Source: Candidatus Binatia bacterium (GTDB lineage Bacteria; Desulfobacterota; Binatia; HRBIN30). Taken from it: a stretch of DNA of 64,000 nt. This document shows, one piece after another, positions 19,072 through 27,715 of this stretch (position 1 is its first letter; each line of letters starts with the position of its first letter). The position numbers were made by a program, and so were the translations under genes. The stretch covers positions 124,001 through 188,000 of the forward strand of contig CALAMI010000005.1 in assembly GCA_937925685.1 (NCBI GenBank), in the 5' to 3' direction. Under the pieces are notes generated by a model. The model was not told the DNA's origin. It saw only the letters and a list, made by a program, of their open reading frames with translations, and searched no databases.

Positions 19072-19974
19072 CTAGGCGGCGGTGCTGCTCGCTTTCGCTG
19101 GGGACGTTACCATGGCTGCGGTGTTTGCCACTGTTTTGCTGTCGCCGTCCGCCCAGTGGATCCTGCGGTAGTCGAACCCCACGGCCGTGGCGTGGTGGAA
19201 TTTCACGATGTCAAAGTAGGGCGAGAGATCAAAATCGCGCGGGGTCACGAGTGCGGGGTCCTCCTTTTCGTACAGGGCTTCGTATCCTTGGTTACGCAGC
19301 CACCGGAACCAGCGGCGGCGAGGCCCTTCGGTCGTCAGTGTGATCCGTGGGATAATGGGGAAGCCGACCGAGGCGAACGCACGCGCCAGCATCGTGGTGC
19401 AAATGACCTCCGTGGCTTCGCCACCGTAGCGCAGGGCAGCGCGGCGATAGCGCCGGGGAATGAGGCTGACGGGGAAGAAGTAACGAGCTAATTCGAGTAC
19501 GTGACGAACGTTGTACGGCTTGCCGAGCTGAGCCGTGACCTCGGAAAGAATCCGGTCGAGGTCGTCGCGCCGCAAGCCGCGCGGACGGCACACGCGGATG
19601 TTGTGCCGGAGGTACTTGGTGATCGGGTTACAAACGACTCCGTCTTCGAGCGCCTCGATGAGAAGATAACTGGCCTCCTCCCCGAACCGTTGGCGCATCT
19701 CGGGCAGGAGTTGCGGCCGAAACCGCTTGAGTTCGTCACCCACGTATAGGGCAGCATGCGACCACGAGCTTTGCGTGAGATAACGGATCACTTGGCTGAT
19801 CCGCTGATCCCCCTCGACGAGGATCACATCCCCAGGACGCAACTGACTGCGTAAAGCGTCGAGGTCGTTCGGTATACGGTGTTCGTAAGATTTTCGGGGC
19901 TTCGTGAGCACCCGCATCATCCAGCCCACGATGCTACGGCGGATCGGTTCGATCGGTTTTTGCCACCAGCGCAT
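19072..19974 (-). CDS. YiiX/YebB-like permuted NlpC/P60 cysteine hydrolase
   Basis: A 300-residue protein of the circularly permuted papain-like family. The opening motif PGDVILVEGDQRISQVIRYL is followed by SSWSHAALYVG with the catalytic His. The C-terminal part has VICTTMLARAF, placing the Cys where the family has Cys-Ser-Glu. No signal peptide is evident: the N-terminus is basic and aromatic (MRWWQKPIEPIRRSIVGW), so it may associate with the membrane. YiiX-type enzymes are amidases or thioesterases acting on lipids or peptidoglycan-linked substrates. The MFS gene follows on the same strand with a gap of under 80 bases. Activity is inferred from the fold only. Confidence 0.8.
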   Translation of the reverse strand: MRWWQKPIEPIRRSIVGWMMRVLTKPRKSYEHRIPNDLDALRSQLRPGDVILVEGDQRISQVIRYLTQSSWSHAALYVGDELKRFRPQLLPEMRQRFGEEASYLLIEALEDGVVCNPITKYLRHNIRVCRPRGLRRDDLDRILSEVTAQLGKPYNVRHVLELARYFFPVSLIPRRYRRAALRYGGEATEVICTTMLARAFASVGFPIIPRITLTTEGPRRRWFRWLRNQGYEALYEKEDPALVTPRDFDLSPYFDIVKFHHATAVGFDYRRIHWADGDSKTVANTAAMVTSPAKASSTAA

Positions 19975-20104
19975 GCTTCTTAGCTAGCCCCTGGTCTGGC
20001 GTTATGGCAAGGCAAATTTACCCGACTGCCCAAAAAGGCTGCCCAGGCTTGCCGAGCGGCGGGAGAGGTGGATGAACCCCTGTAGGTGGGCTAGGGAGAG
20101 CAGG

Positions 20105-20980
20105 ATGAAGCTTGGACGAATCGGCATTTGGACCTTCGCGCTCGACCTGCAGCCCGGGCAAAAGGCGCGGGAAACTGCAGCCCAGATCGAGTCTCTGGGA
20201 TATTCCGCCATTTGGATCCCTGAAGCCATGGGCCGGGAAGCTATGACGAATGCTGCACTTTTGCTTTCGGGTACGAAAGACGCGGTCATTGCTACCGGCA
20301 TCGCGTCGATTTGGGCCCGCGACGCCATGGCTTGTGTGGCGGCGCAGAACACCCTCTGCGAAGCCTACGGTGGGCGTTTCCTTCTTGGACTCGGTGTCAG
20401 TCACGCGCCCATGGTGGCCGTGCGCGGCCGGGAGTACCACCGGCCGCTAACGGCAATGCGGCAGTACCTGGATGCCATGGACTCCGCTCCGTTCATGTCC
20501 GTGCCGCCAGCAGAAGCTCCGAAGCGAGTGTTGGCTGCACTCCATCCCAAAATGCTCGATCTCGCGCGTGAGCGAGCCCACGGCTCGCACACCTACTTCG
20601 TGCCGCCCGAGCACACGGCTTGGGCGCGTGCGCGGCTCGGTCCGGAGGCGATTTTGGCAGTGGAGCAAACGGTGGTGCTGGAAACCGATGTTTCGCAAGC
20701 TCGCGAAATCGCCCGACGCTTCATGGCTGTGTACCTCGGGCTGCCGAACTACGTCCGGAATCTCCGGCGGCTAGGATTCACGGAGGGCGATGTCGCTAGC
20801 GGCGGAAGCGACCGACTCGTTGATGCAATCGTGGCTTGGGGAGACGAGGAAGCCATTCGTCGCCGTGTGCAGGCGCATCTTGACGCTGGCGCGTCCCATG
20901 TATGCATCCAAGTGCTGGATCGCGACCCACGCGCCTTGCCCGTGCCGCAGTGGCAGCGCTTGGCGGCGGCGCTCTTGTAG
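20105..20980 (+). CDS. LLM class F420-dependent oxidoreductase
   Basis: A 291-residue luciferase-like protein. It starts KLGRIGIWTFALDLQPG and contains GYSAIWIPEAMGREAM and GGRFLLGLGVSHAP, the pattern of small F420-type LLM enzymes (TIGR03620-like). The ATG at 20105 follows GGGAGAGCAGG; the upstream GTG-like extension is unlikely. It probably uses reduced F420 or FMN to reduce or oxidise a hydrophobic substrate. It stands alone, divergent from the YiiX-like gene, with no F420 synthesis gene in view. Confidence 0.8.
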   Translation: MKLGRIGIWTFALDLQPGQKARETAAQIESLGYSAIWIPEAMGREAMTNAALLLSGTKDAVIATGIASIWARDAMACVAAQNTLCEAYGGRFLLGLGVSHAPMVAVRGREYHRPLTAMRQYLDAMDSAPFMSVPPAEAPKRVLAALHPKMLDLARERAHGSHTYFVPPEHTAWARARLGPEAILAVEQTVVLETDVSQAREIARRFMAVYLGLPNYVRNLRRLGFTEGDVASGGSDRLVDAIVAWGDEEAIRRRVQAHLDAGASHVCIQVLDRDPRALPVPQWQRLAAALL

Positions 20981-21405
20981 CTCGCTTGCATCGAGCCTGA
21001 ACCAGATTTCCCGGCCCCGTAGGTAGGGACTGCCCGCGGAACCTCTGCCGCCGGTGCGGCTTCCTCGTCGCATCGTTGCCAACGGAGTGGTTTTGCCATT
21101 CCCGCAGGACGTGCTTGCTAGCGATAGGGTTGGGGACTGCAGCGGCTCGGGCGTAGCGCGACAAGGTGAGTTTCCGGAATTTTCGCCTCCGCACAGCGCG
21201 GACGTACGCGAGGAGGGTGGCCGCGGTTTCAGCACCGGCTCGGTGAGGGTCGCCCAAGGAAACTAGCGGTTTGTGACACAATAGCCAGGGTGGAACCACA
21301 CGCGCCACTTTGGTACTTGACAAACGCGTTCCCCGGTAGCGATGCTGCGGGAAAATCGACGGGGACGCGACAACCGCGGATCCTTCGAAGAGGGAACATG
21401 ACCGT
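20981..21405. other. Intergenic stretch of about 425 bases
   Basis: No convincing gene is visible. Short open frames on both strands give low-complexity, unrecognisable peptides. A TTGACA at 21317-21322 with GATGCT 18 bases downstream could be a weak promoter for the beta-helix gene starting at 21406. Confidence 0.4.
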
Positions 21406-22713
21406 ATGACAAAGGCTGGTTTTGCGTCAATTCTCTTTGCTCTAATTGCGCCTGCGACTGCAGGGTGGGCGGCAACGTTGCAGGTGTCGAACGTGGGTAC
21501 AGACAGCCCGAGCTGCGGCAGCAGTTCGTCCCCGTGCCGCACGATTTCGCAGGCCATCGCCAACGCCAACGCTGGAGATACGATCCTCGTGGGACCTGGC
21601 CTGTACGGCGACATCAATGCGGATGGTGACCTTAGCGACCCTGGCGAGGAAAACTCCGGGGTGGGGGGCAAGACCATCGTCGTTTCCAAGCCGCTGCTGA
21701 TCCTGTCGCGCGACGGTGCCGGGGCAACGGTGATTCGCAACGTTGGCGGCGCGGACGCAATCTCCATCGCGGCAAACGGGGTTACCCTCGGAAAGAAGAC
21801 CAGGGGATTCACAGTCCGGGGAGGCTCTCCTGGCAGTGTCGGTGTGCGTTTGGAGCCAGGTGTTTCCTCGGTCACGATCATGGGCAACGTGTTCGACAAC
21901 CATGCAGGTGGCCTCGGTTGGTTGGCAGGAAGTGGCCATAATATCCGCAACAATTGGTGGCTCAACGGCACGTTGACCATCGATGGCAGCACGGTGTTCG
22001 TGCGGGACAACTTGTTCGTTGCCGCCACACTGGCGACCAGTGCTGCTTCTAGCAGCGTGACAATTGACCGGAATCAAGTCCACCGCAGCACTGGCGTGGG
22101 TATCGATTTACAAGGGAGTGGCCACAACGTACGGCGCAACCTCGTGATCGCGGGGCTTTCCGGGGCAGGGTTCCGTTGCCAAGGGACGTGTTCGGGTGTC
22201 ACATTCCAGGACAACGTCTCTCGGCGCAACAATGGCCACGGCCTGGAAATTCTTGCAGGTACGGGTCACACGATCACCGGCAACTTGGCGACGGGCAACG
22301 GCAGCTCGGGCTTCTACATCAACTTTGCCACCCCCACGGCTTTGACCTTGTTGCGGAATACGGCGACCAATAACGGAGCTGCGGGATTCACCTTCCCAGG
22401 GGCATCGGACTCGTCCAACTATCCCACGCTGACGAACTGCGTGTCGGTGGGCAACCAAGGTGACGGGATTCAGGTCTCGGGGTATCTCGTGGTCAATAAA
22501 AGCAACCTCTACGGGAACATGGGCGGGGGGTTCAACTGCGGGATCTATAAACTCTCTGGTTTCGGTTCCATCTCGGCGACGCAAAACTTCTGGGGCAGCC
22601 CGAGTGGACCCGGACCGGATCCCGCAGACCAGTTATGCGGCGTAACCTCTGTAATCGACGCCTCCTTCCCACTGGCGAGCGAAGCGAAGGTGCCCTTGGT
22701 GCGGCAGCCCTGA
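21406..22713 (+). CDS. Secreted right-handed beta-helix (pectate-lyase-like / NosD-like) protein
   Basis: A 435-residue exported protein. The signal peptide runs FASILFALIAPATAGWAA, with cleavage near residue 23. The segment SPCRTISQAIANANAGDTIL is the typical start of right-handed parallel beta-helix repeat proteins. Many short repeats follow, with Asn-rich turns such as TGNLATGNGSSGFY, GHNIRNNWW and GHNVRRNLV. The C-terminus has the NosD-type ending QNFWGSPSGPGPDP. Such folds bind or cleave polysaccharides, but no lyase-specific catalytic pattern is recognisable. Four Cys in two close pairs near the N-terminus and middle suggest disulfides in an extracytoplasmic setting. Confidence 0.8.
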   Translation: MTKAGFASILFALIAPATAGWAATLQVSNVGTDSPSCGSSSSPCRTISQAIANANAGDTILVGPGLYGDINADGDLSDPGEENSGVGGKTIVVSKPLLILSRDGAGATVIRNVGGADAISIAANGVTLGKKTRGFTVRGGSPGSVGVRLEPGVSSVTIMGNVFDNHAGGLGWLAGSGHNIRNNWWLNGTLTIDGSTVFVRDNLFVAATLATSAASSSVTIDRNQVHRSTGVGIDLQGSGHNVRRNLVIAGLSGAGFRCQGTCSGVTFQDNVSRRNNGHGLEILAGTGHTITGNLATGNGSSGFYINFATPTALTLLRNTATNNGAAGFTFPGASDSSNYPTLTNCVSVGNQGDGIQVSGYLVVNKSNLYGNMGGGFNCGIYKLSGFGSISATQNFWGSPSGPGPDPADQLCGVTSVIDASFPLASEAKVPLVRQP

Positions 22714-22864
22714 CCGGTTAGGCGTCGCACCGCACGAACAACGGCTGACGGGCCGGTGCCGCGCGAGAGGCAGCCCCCACTATCTGGAGAAGCGCTAAGC
22801 GACCCCGCCAGAGCGACGAAGTCGTACTCTCGTGCCTCGACTGGAACGAACGGGTTCAAAGGAA

Positions 22865-24619
22865 TTACAGATCGAGAAGTTGCTCTCGGCCAGTACGCTC
22901 GAATGCTCCGCGCAGTGCTTGGAGTTCGGCTGCAGTCAGAGGTTGGTAGGCGATTTCGCGGCCTGGCCGCCAGTATAACGGGTCGCGGCAACGGTCGGGT
23001 AAAAACTTTTGCCGGCGCAGCTCGCTCTTGAGCACTTTGGTACTCGCTGTTTGTGGCAGCTCCTTCGCAAGCCGCACGAACTTGGGTACCCATTTGGGCG
23101 AGAGGTCGGGTTGCGCCTGGAGAAAGGCTGCAAAGTCATCGGGATCGAACTTCGCTTCGGCGTTGAGGACAAGGGCAGCCATGACTTGGTCACCCCCTTC
23201 AGGATCCGGTACCCCGTAAACAGCCGCCAGGGCAATGGACGGATGGCGTAACAAAATTTCCTCTAAGGGGCGTGCCAGAAAGTTCTCGCCGTCGACCCTG
23301 ATCCAGTCGGTGGTGCGTCCCACGAAATACAGAAAGCCTCGCTGGTCTTTGTACCCTAAATCCCCGCTCCAGTACCAACCAAAGCGGGTGCGCTCGGCGG
23401 TAGCTTCTTCGTTCTTGTAGTAACCTTCGAACCAAGCGACGCCGAGTGTATTGACGATCTCGCCAATGCATTCATCGGGGTTGAGCAAGCGGCCTTGCTC
23501 GTCGAAGCGGGCGGGTGGGCACTCACGCCCTTGGTCGTCGACGACCGTGATCCCGGGAGCGGGAAAGCCAATACTGCCTGGGGGATCACCCGGCTGACGG
23601 GTCACACCTAGCCCTCCCTCGCTCGAGCCGAAAACGTCGACCACCTGGCAACCGAATCGCTCTTCGAACTCGCGGACCACACGATACGAACCTTCGTTGC
23701 CAAAGCAAATGCGTAGGGGATTGTCGCCATCGTCGGGTCGCCGGGGCGTCGACAAAATGTACGCAAGCGGTTTTCCGGTGTAGTTAAAGTACGTGGCCCC
23801 GTAGCGACGGATGTCTTCTAGCCAGTGTTGTTTGGAAAATTTCCGCGCGAGACCTACGGGAACGCCCGCGGCCAGGGCCGGCAGCAATCCCGCCATCACG
23901 GCGTTAGCGTGAAACAGCGGCATGGCAATGTAGCCAGCGTCGTTGGGGCCGAGGCCGTAAACGTTGCGAGCGAGGTTCTCGGCAGTTTCCACCAACCGTC
24001 GATGGCTGCAGCGCACCGCCTTGGGAGCGGTGACTGTGCCGCTGGTAAAGATCAGCATGGCAAGGTCGCGTGGATCCGAGGACACAAGCGGGTCAGCTTG
24101 GCCGCGCAGGCTCGTAAGCGTTCCCTCGGCATCGAAACCCAGCAGATCCAACCTGCCCGAGCCTGTCGACTCTTGGCCGAACGGGTGGCGTCCTTGCCCC
24201 TGCCAGCGGCGCGACACGACCACGTCATCGCTCTCGAGACCAGTCTCCGCGAGCACGGGTGCGACGAGCTCCAGGTAATGCGGCTCGGTGACGAGGAGGG
24301 CACAGTCGCTGTGCCGAATGTCTTGCGCCAAGTGCTGCCCGCGCTTGGTGTTGTTGATGCCCACCGCTACGGCTCCAGCGAGCCAGGCTCCTCCGAGGCA
24401 GAACAGGTAGTCAGGGGTGTTGTCGAGGAGGATGCCGATGTGGAAGGGCTTGGGAGCTTGCAACGTCCGGCCGCGCAAAGCGAGAAACATCCTCGCCCAG
24501 GCGATGCATTCTCGATAAAACTCCGCGAACGAGCATTCCCATCCAAAAAAGCGCACGAAAGGCCGGCGGCAGGTGAGAGCGTCGGCGGCACGTTGACGAA
24601 TGAGAGCGTCCAGGGTCAT
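22865..24619 (-). CDS. Acyl-CoA synthetase (AMP-binding, FadD17/FATP-like)
   Basis: A 584-residue ANL-superfamily enzyme. Motifs in order are IFTSGTVTAPKAV (P-loop, diverging from the consensus Thr-Gly after TSGT), GSSEGGLGV (adenine loop), YWSGDLGYKD with the ribose-binding Asp, and VGRTTDWIRVDGENF (hinge). A C-terminal KVLKSELR carries the catalytic Lys. The enzyme would activate fatty acids or related carboxylates with ATP and CoA. It lies 33 bases downstream of the wax-ester/DGAT gene on the same strand. The pair makes biochemical sense: the synthetase supplies acyl-CoA for storage-lipid synthesis, or feeds the catabolic genes upstream. Confidence 0.88.
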   Translation of the reverse strand: MTLDALIRQRAADALTCRRPFVRFFGWECSFAEFYRECIAWARMFLALRGRTLQAPKPFHIGILLDNTPDYLFCLGGAWLAGAVAVGINNTKRGQHLAQDIRHSDCALLVTEPHYLELVAPVLAETGLESDDVVVSRRWQGQGRHPFGQESTGSGRLDLLGFDAEGTLTSLRGQADPLVSSDPRDLAMLIFTSGTVTAPKAVRCSHRRLVETAENLARNVYGLGPNDAGYIAMPLFHANAVMAGLLPALAAGVPVGLARKFSKQHWLEDIRRYGATYFNYTGKPLAYILSTPRRPDDGDNPLRICFGNEGSYRVVREFEERFGCQVVDVFGSSEGGLGVTRQPGDPPGSIGFPAPGITVVDDQGRECPPARFDEQGRLLNPDECIGEIVNTLGVAWFEGYYKNEEATAERTRFGWYWSGDLGYKDQRGFLYFVGRTTDWIRVDGENFLARPLEEILLRHPSIALAAVYGVPDPEGGDQVMAALVLNAEAKFDPDDFAAFLQAQPDLSPKWVPKFVRLAKELPQTASTKVLKSELRRQKFLPDRCRDPLYWRPGREIAYQPLTAAELQALRGAFERTGREQLLDL

Positions 24620-24652
24620 GAAACCGAGGGCCCTACGCTCGCACAGCCAAGA

Positions 24653-26146
24653 TCACGATGCTGCTTGACGCTCGACCACGGCTAGCTGCACGGGCGACCT
24701 GGAGCGGCGCCGGCGCTTGGCGGCGCGCTTTTGCTCTGCCGCTGCCGCGGATTGTAGCTCGCGGAACGAGTGTTCGATGTCGAGGATGAAGTCATGCAAG
24801 TCGGGAAAGTGCTCCCAATCGGCGTTTACCCCCCAAAACAATCCGCCATTGTAGGAAAAGAGACCGACCACCACCCCGATGTTCTCGAACAGCGGCACGA
24901 CGGGATAGGCAGTGCGCATTTGGGCACCGAGCAAGTACAGAGGCAGCTGCGGACCAGGGACATTGGTGACGATGAGATTGTACGGGCGGGTGCGCGCCGC
25001 GAGGCGCACAGCTTGAACGAGTAGGTTGGGTACCGTCCACTCGCTGATTGCCGTCAGCACTTCGCCTCCCAAGGCCTGCTTCGATTCCTTGAGGTCTTTG
25101 GTCGTCTCGGTGACCGCATGTAGACGAGCTACCGGATCGGCAATATGAACCGGAAGCGGTGCGGCAATTTGCGTTACACGGTTTCCCAGCGTGCCGCGTT
25201 GGTCGTGAGCGCGCACGCTCACCGGTACCATGGCGCGGATTTCCAGCTCGTCAGGGTTAAGGCCACGACGTTCAAAGAAGCGGCGAAGCGCTCCGCTGAC
25301 CGTGGCGAGGACCACGTCATTGACTGTGCCACCGAGCACTCGCTTGACTTCTTTTACTGCGGCCAGGGGCATATCGGTCCAGTCGAAGCGGCGGTGGGGG
25401 CCGACTTCGACTTGTAAAGGTGTGGGCGACACCGGGCTCAGTGCCGGGGCGAGCGTCTCAATGATACCCTCGATCGCATCGGCGATTTCGTGGACCCGTT
25501 GTTCCGGCTGGCGCAAAGTCTCGATGATGGCTTTGGCAGCGTTGAGAGGTTGCTCGGCTCGGCGCAGCAACTCGTCCACCAGAAGTTGCCTCGGTGTCGG
25601 TTGAGGACGTGGGCTCCAGGGCTCGGGCACGCCTGGGTCCGTTTCGGGGAAGGGGCTTAAGATCACGGACATGAGATCCGCACCGGAAATCCCATCGACC
25701 ATGCAGTGGTGCGTTTTGCTTACCAGGGCGAAACGGTCATTTTCGAGCCCTTCGACCACCCACATTTCCCAAAGCGGTCGCTTCCGGTCGAGCGGCTGCG
25801 ACATGATGCGCCCGACAAGACGTTTGAGCGTGCGCTCGTCCCCCGGGCGAGGTAACGCCGTATGCCGCACGTGGTAGGCCAAGCGGAAGCGATTGTCGTC
25901 AACCCACACCGGATGCTTTTCGTAAGGAATGTAGGCAATCCGCTGCCGAAAGCGCGGCACCAGGTGCAGCCGCGCATGAATTGCGGTGCGGATTTTTTCG
26001 ATGTCGACGCCCCCTTCTGGCGTGCGCACGGGCCCAGCGTCAAAAATACTGACCGCCCCGACGTGCATGTGGAAATTCGAGTCCTCTAGTCCGAGGAACG
26101 ATGCGTCCAAGGCACTGAGCCGTTCAAAGTAGTAACCCGTCTTCAT
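24653..26146 (-). CDS. Wax ester synthase / acyl-CoA:diacylglycerol acyltransferase (WS/DGAT)
   Basis: A 497-residue WS/DGAT family enzyme. The catalytic HHxxxDG motif is present at residues 146-152 (THHCMVDGISG). The N-terminus reads LSALDASFLGLED, and the conserved VTNVPGPQLPLYLLG segment is in the C-terminal domain. The ATG at 26146 follows GGAGG. It transfers acyl groups from acyl-CoA to long-chain alcohols or diacylglycerol, forming wax esters or triacylglycerol at the cytoplasmic membrane. It forms an apparent two-gene operon with the following acyl-CoA synthetase, which indicates neutral-lipid storage. Length is normal for the family. Confidence 0.92.
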   Translation of the reverse strand: MKTGYYFERLSALDASFLGLEDSNFHMHVGAVSIFDAGPVRTPEGGVDIEKIRTAIHARLHLVPRFRQRIAYIPYEKHPVWVDDNRFRLAYHVRHTALPRPGDERTLKRLVGRIMSQPLDRKRPLWEMWVVEGLENDRFALVSKTHHCMVDGISGADLMSVILSPFPETDPGVPEPWSPRPQPTPRQLLVDELLRRAEQPLNAAKAIIETLRQPEQRVHEIADAIEGIIETLAPALSPVSPTPLQVEVGPHRRFDWTDMPLAAVKEVKRVLGGTVNDVVLATVSGALRRFFERRGLNPDELEIRAMVPVSVRAHDQRGTLGNRVTQIAAPLPVHIADPVARLHAVTETTKDLKESKQALGGEVLTAISEWTVPNLLVQAVRLAARTRPYNLIVTNVPGPQLPLYLLGAQMRTAYPVVPLFENIGVVVGLFSYNGGLFWGVNADWEHFPDLHDFILDIEHSFRELQSAAAAEQKRAAKRRRRSRSPVQLAVVERQAAS

Positions 26147-26616
26147 TTGATGCCTCCGTGCACGCTAACGCCGTAGCATGCCACCGTAGTCGGTGGAAAG
26201 CCAGAGCTGGAATCACGGTCAGGGTTACGGAATGTCGACCAAGACGTGTGCTCGCCCACGATGCCTTCTTCGCTAGCTGGTTTTCCCTGGGCGAAACGTG
26301 TGGCGCGTAACCTGCGCGCAAGGCGTGACTACACCCTGGTGCGCGTCCGAACCGCGATGTTCCTTGCTGCCGCTTGTACGCTCTCGTGTGCAGAGCGGCA
26401 GCTGGACGCGGCGGTGCGGCTGTCGCCTTTTTCGCGTCGATTGCCCCTACGAGATAGACGATGAGGCCTCACCCTGTGAGGGAAGTTTAGGTTGCCCTCA
26501 TGGTGGTTCTCCTCCACCACCGTTGGCACTCGGGTTCCGAGTTAGCACCCCAGTGCAATGCTTGCGCGTTGTGTCGGGCGGTGTTACGCAGCGGGAGCTT
26601 TCTTGCTGGTGGATGC
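26147..26616. other. Intergenic stretch of about 470 bases with three consecutive hairpins
   Basis: No protein gene is supported. Three perfect 6-bp stems occur in a row at 26467-26481 (CCTCAC/GTGAGG), 26501-26519 (TGGTGG/CCACCA) and 26528-26542 (ACTCGG/CCGAGT), ending about 75 bases before the tRNA. They may belong to a small RNA or to the leader of the tRNA transcript. The rest contains only unrecognisable short frames. Confidence 0.4.
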
Positions 26617-26689
26617 GAGCCGTTAGCTCAGGAGGTAGAGCACCTGCCTTTTAAGCAGGGGGTCGCTGGTTCGAATCCAGCACGGCTCA
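26617..26689 (+). tRNA. tRNA-Lys (anticodon UUU)
   Basis: A complete cloverleaf can be drawn. The acceptor GAGCCGT (26617-26623) pairs with ACGGCTC (26682-26688). The D stem is GCTC/GAGC and the anticodon stem CCTGC/GCAGG encloses CTTTTAA, giving anticodon TTT at 26650-26652. The T stem GCTGG/CCAGC has loop TTCGAAT. The discriminator base is A and the CCA end is not encoded. The T-loop carries the U54 and A58 positions modified by the TtuA and TrmI candidates elsewhere in the window. Confidence 0.95.
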
Positions 26690-26830
26690 TCATTGGCTAC
26701 TTCCCTGCGCCTGCTGTGGCAACACTTTCGCTCTTGCTCGCCGGGCTTGCGGTCGTCGTGACCTTGCTGTCCCTCGGGAGCCAAGGATCGAACAGTGGGC
26801 TCGTGTCCTGGGAACCGGTAGGTCGGTTAC

Positions 26831-27700
26831 TCAGGCCGGCTGTCGTTGGGCTCGGTCAGCTAGCGGTGGGGTACGCTTCCGAGCAACAGCAAGGATTTCC
26901 CCGGCCACAAACCACGGGGACAGTTTCCACAGCGCCCCCAGCAAAGGTCGCCAACGTTTGTCGACTTCCCAACCTCGATGCGGTGGCAAGGGTAACTCCC
27001 AGCCGCCCCGACCGTCGGGAGCGAAACGCAGGGATAACAAGTTGCGGTCGGCAACCCAGCCCATGTTCCGTGGCGGAAAGAATTCATGGGGCGCGAAGTG
27101 CTCCACGGAGAAGCCCTGTTCCACTAAGGCCTTGCGTAGCTCAGCCGCTGAAAACCGATACTCCACAAAGTAATGGCCCTTTCCCGCCCAGCGGTTGTTG
27201 TAACGCCGGTACAACGCATTGAAGACGAAGCGGCGCAGAAGGTTGTTGAAGGGAACGGATAGCAGCAGAATCCCGCCCGGTTCCAACACGCGGGCGAGTT
27301 CCCCGAGCATCGGGGCAGGACCCTGTGGGTCGTGTTCGACCACCCCTAGGGAGATCGCCCCGGCCGCGCTGCCGTCGTGCAACGGTAAGCGGCCCGCGTC
27401 AGCCGCTAGCAGGTGTGCCTTTGGTACCCGAACACGCACTTGGTGCAAGACCGGTCGGTAGCAATCGACGGCCACGACGTTGCACCCGAGCTGTGCGGCA
27501 AAGCGCGTCCACCGGCCACCGCCACAACCGGCGTCCACCACGAGCCCCTGCCGCGGCAGCGCTTGCGTGAACACCGGTGCCGAGATCATTTGTCCGGCTT
27601 GTTCGAGGTAACCCCGTTCGTCAGTCGGTGTGGCCTCTCGGCTCAAAATGCGATGGGGCTCGGCGCCGGGGAAAAAGGGAACGTAAATGGGGAAAGGCAT
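26831..27700 (-). CDS. Class I SAM-dependent methyltransferase
   Basis: A 289-residue protein with a Methyltransf_11-type core. Motif I is VVDAGCGGGRWTRFAA, an acidic residue follows the second strand (VVAVDCYRP), and SLGVVEHDPQG with LEPGGILLLSVPF mark motifs II-III. The N-terminus starts MPFPIYVPFF and has no membrane segment. It is the last gene of the minus-strand operon that begins with the AmpG-like permease, 15 bases after the MmgE/PrpD stop. A Tyr/Arg-rich insert (RRYNNRWAGKGHYFVEYRFS) may form a substrate lid. The substrate is unknown; a small molecule or lipid is more likely than nucleic acid. Confidence 0.8.
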   Translation of the reverse strand: MPFPIYVPFFPGAEPHRILSREATPTDERGYLEQAGQMISAPVFTQALPRQGLVVDAGCGGGRWTRFAAQLGCNVVAVDCYRPVLHQVRVRVPKAHLLAADAGRLPLHDGSAAGAISLGVVEHDPQGPAPMLGELARVLEPGGILLLSVPFNNLLRRFVFNALYRRYNNRWAGKGHYFVEYRFSAAELRKALVEQGFSVEHFAPHEFFPPRNMGWVADRNLLSLRFAPDGRGGWELPLPPHRGWEVDKRWRPLLGALWKLSPWFVAGEILAVARKRTPPLADRAQRQPA

Positions 27701-27715
27701 GCCGGCGCCTTCACT

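Noticed and set aside
20796-22028. 410-codon minus-strand frame overlapping the beta-helix gene
   Set aside because: The plus strand has a signal peptide and clear beta-helix repeats; the minus-strand product is low-complexity and spans the LLM gene end.
26500-27222. Plus-strand frame of 240 codons across the tRNA-Lys gene
   Set aside because: It runs through a perfect tRNA and antisense to a well-defined methyltransferase, and its product is unrecognisable.
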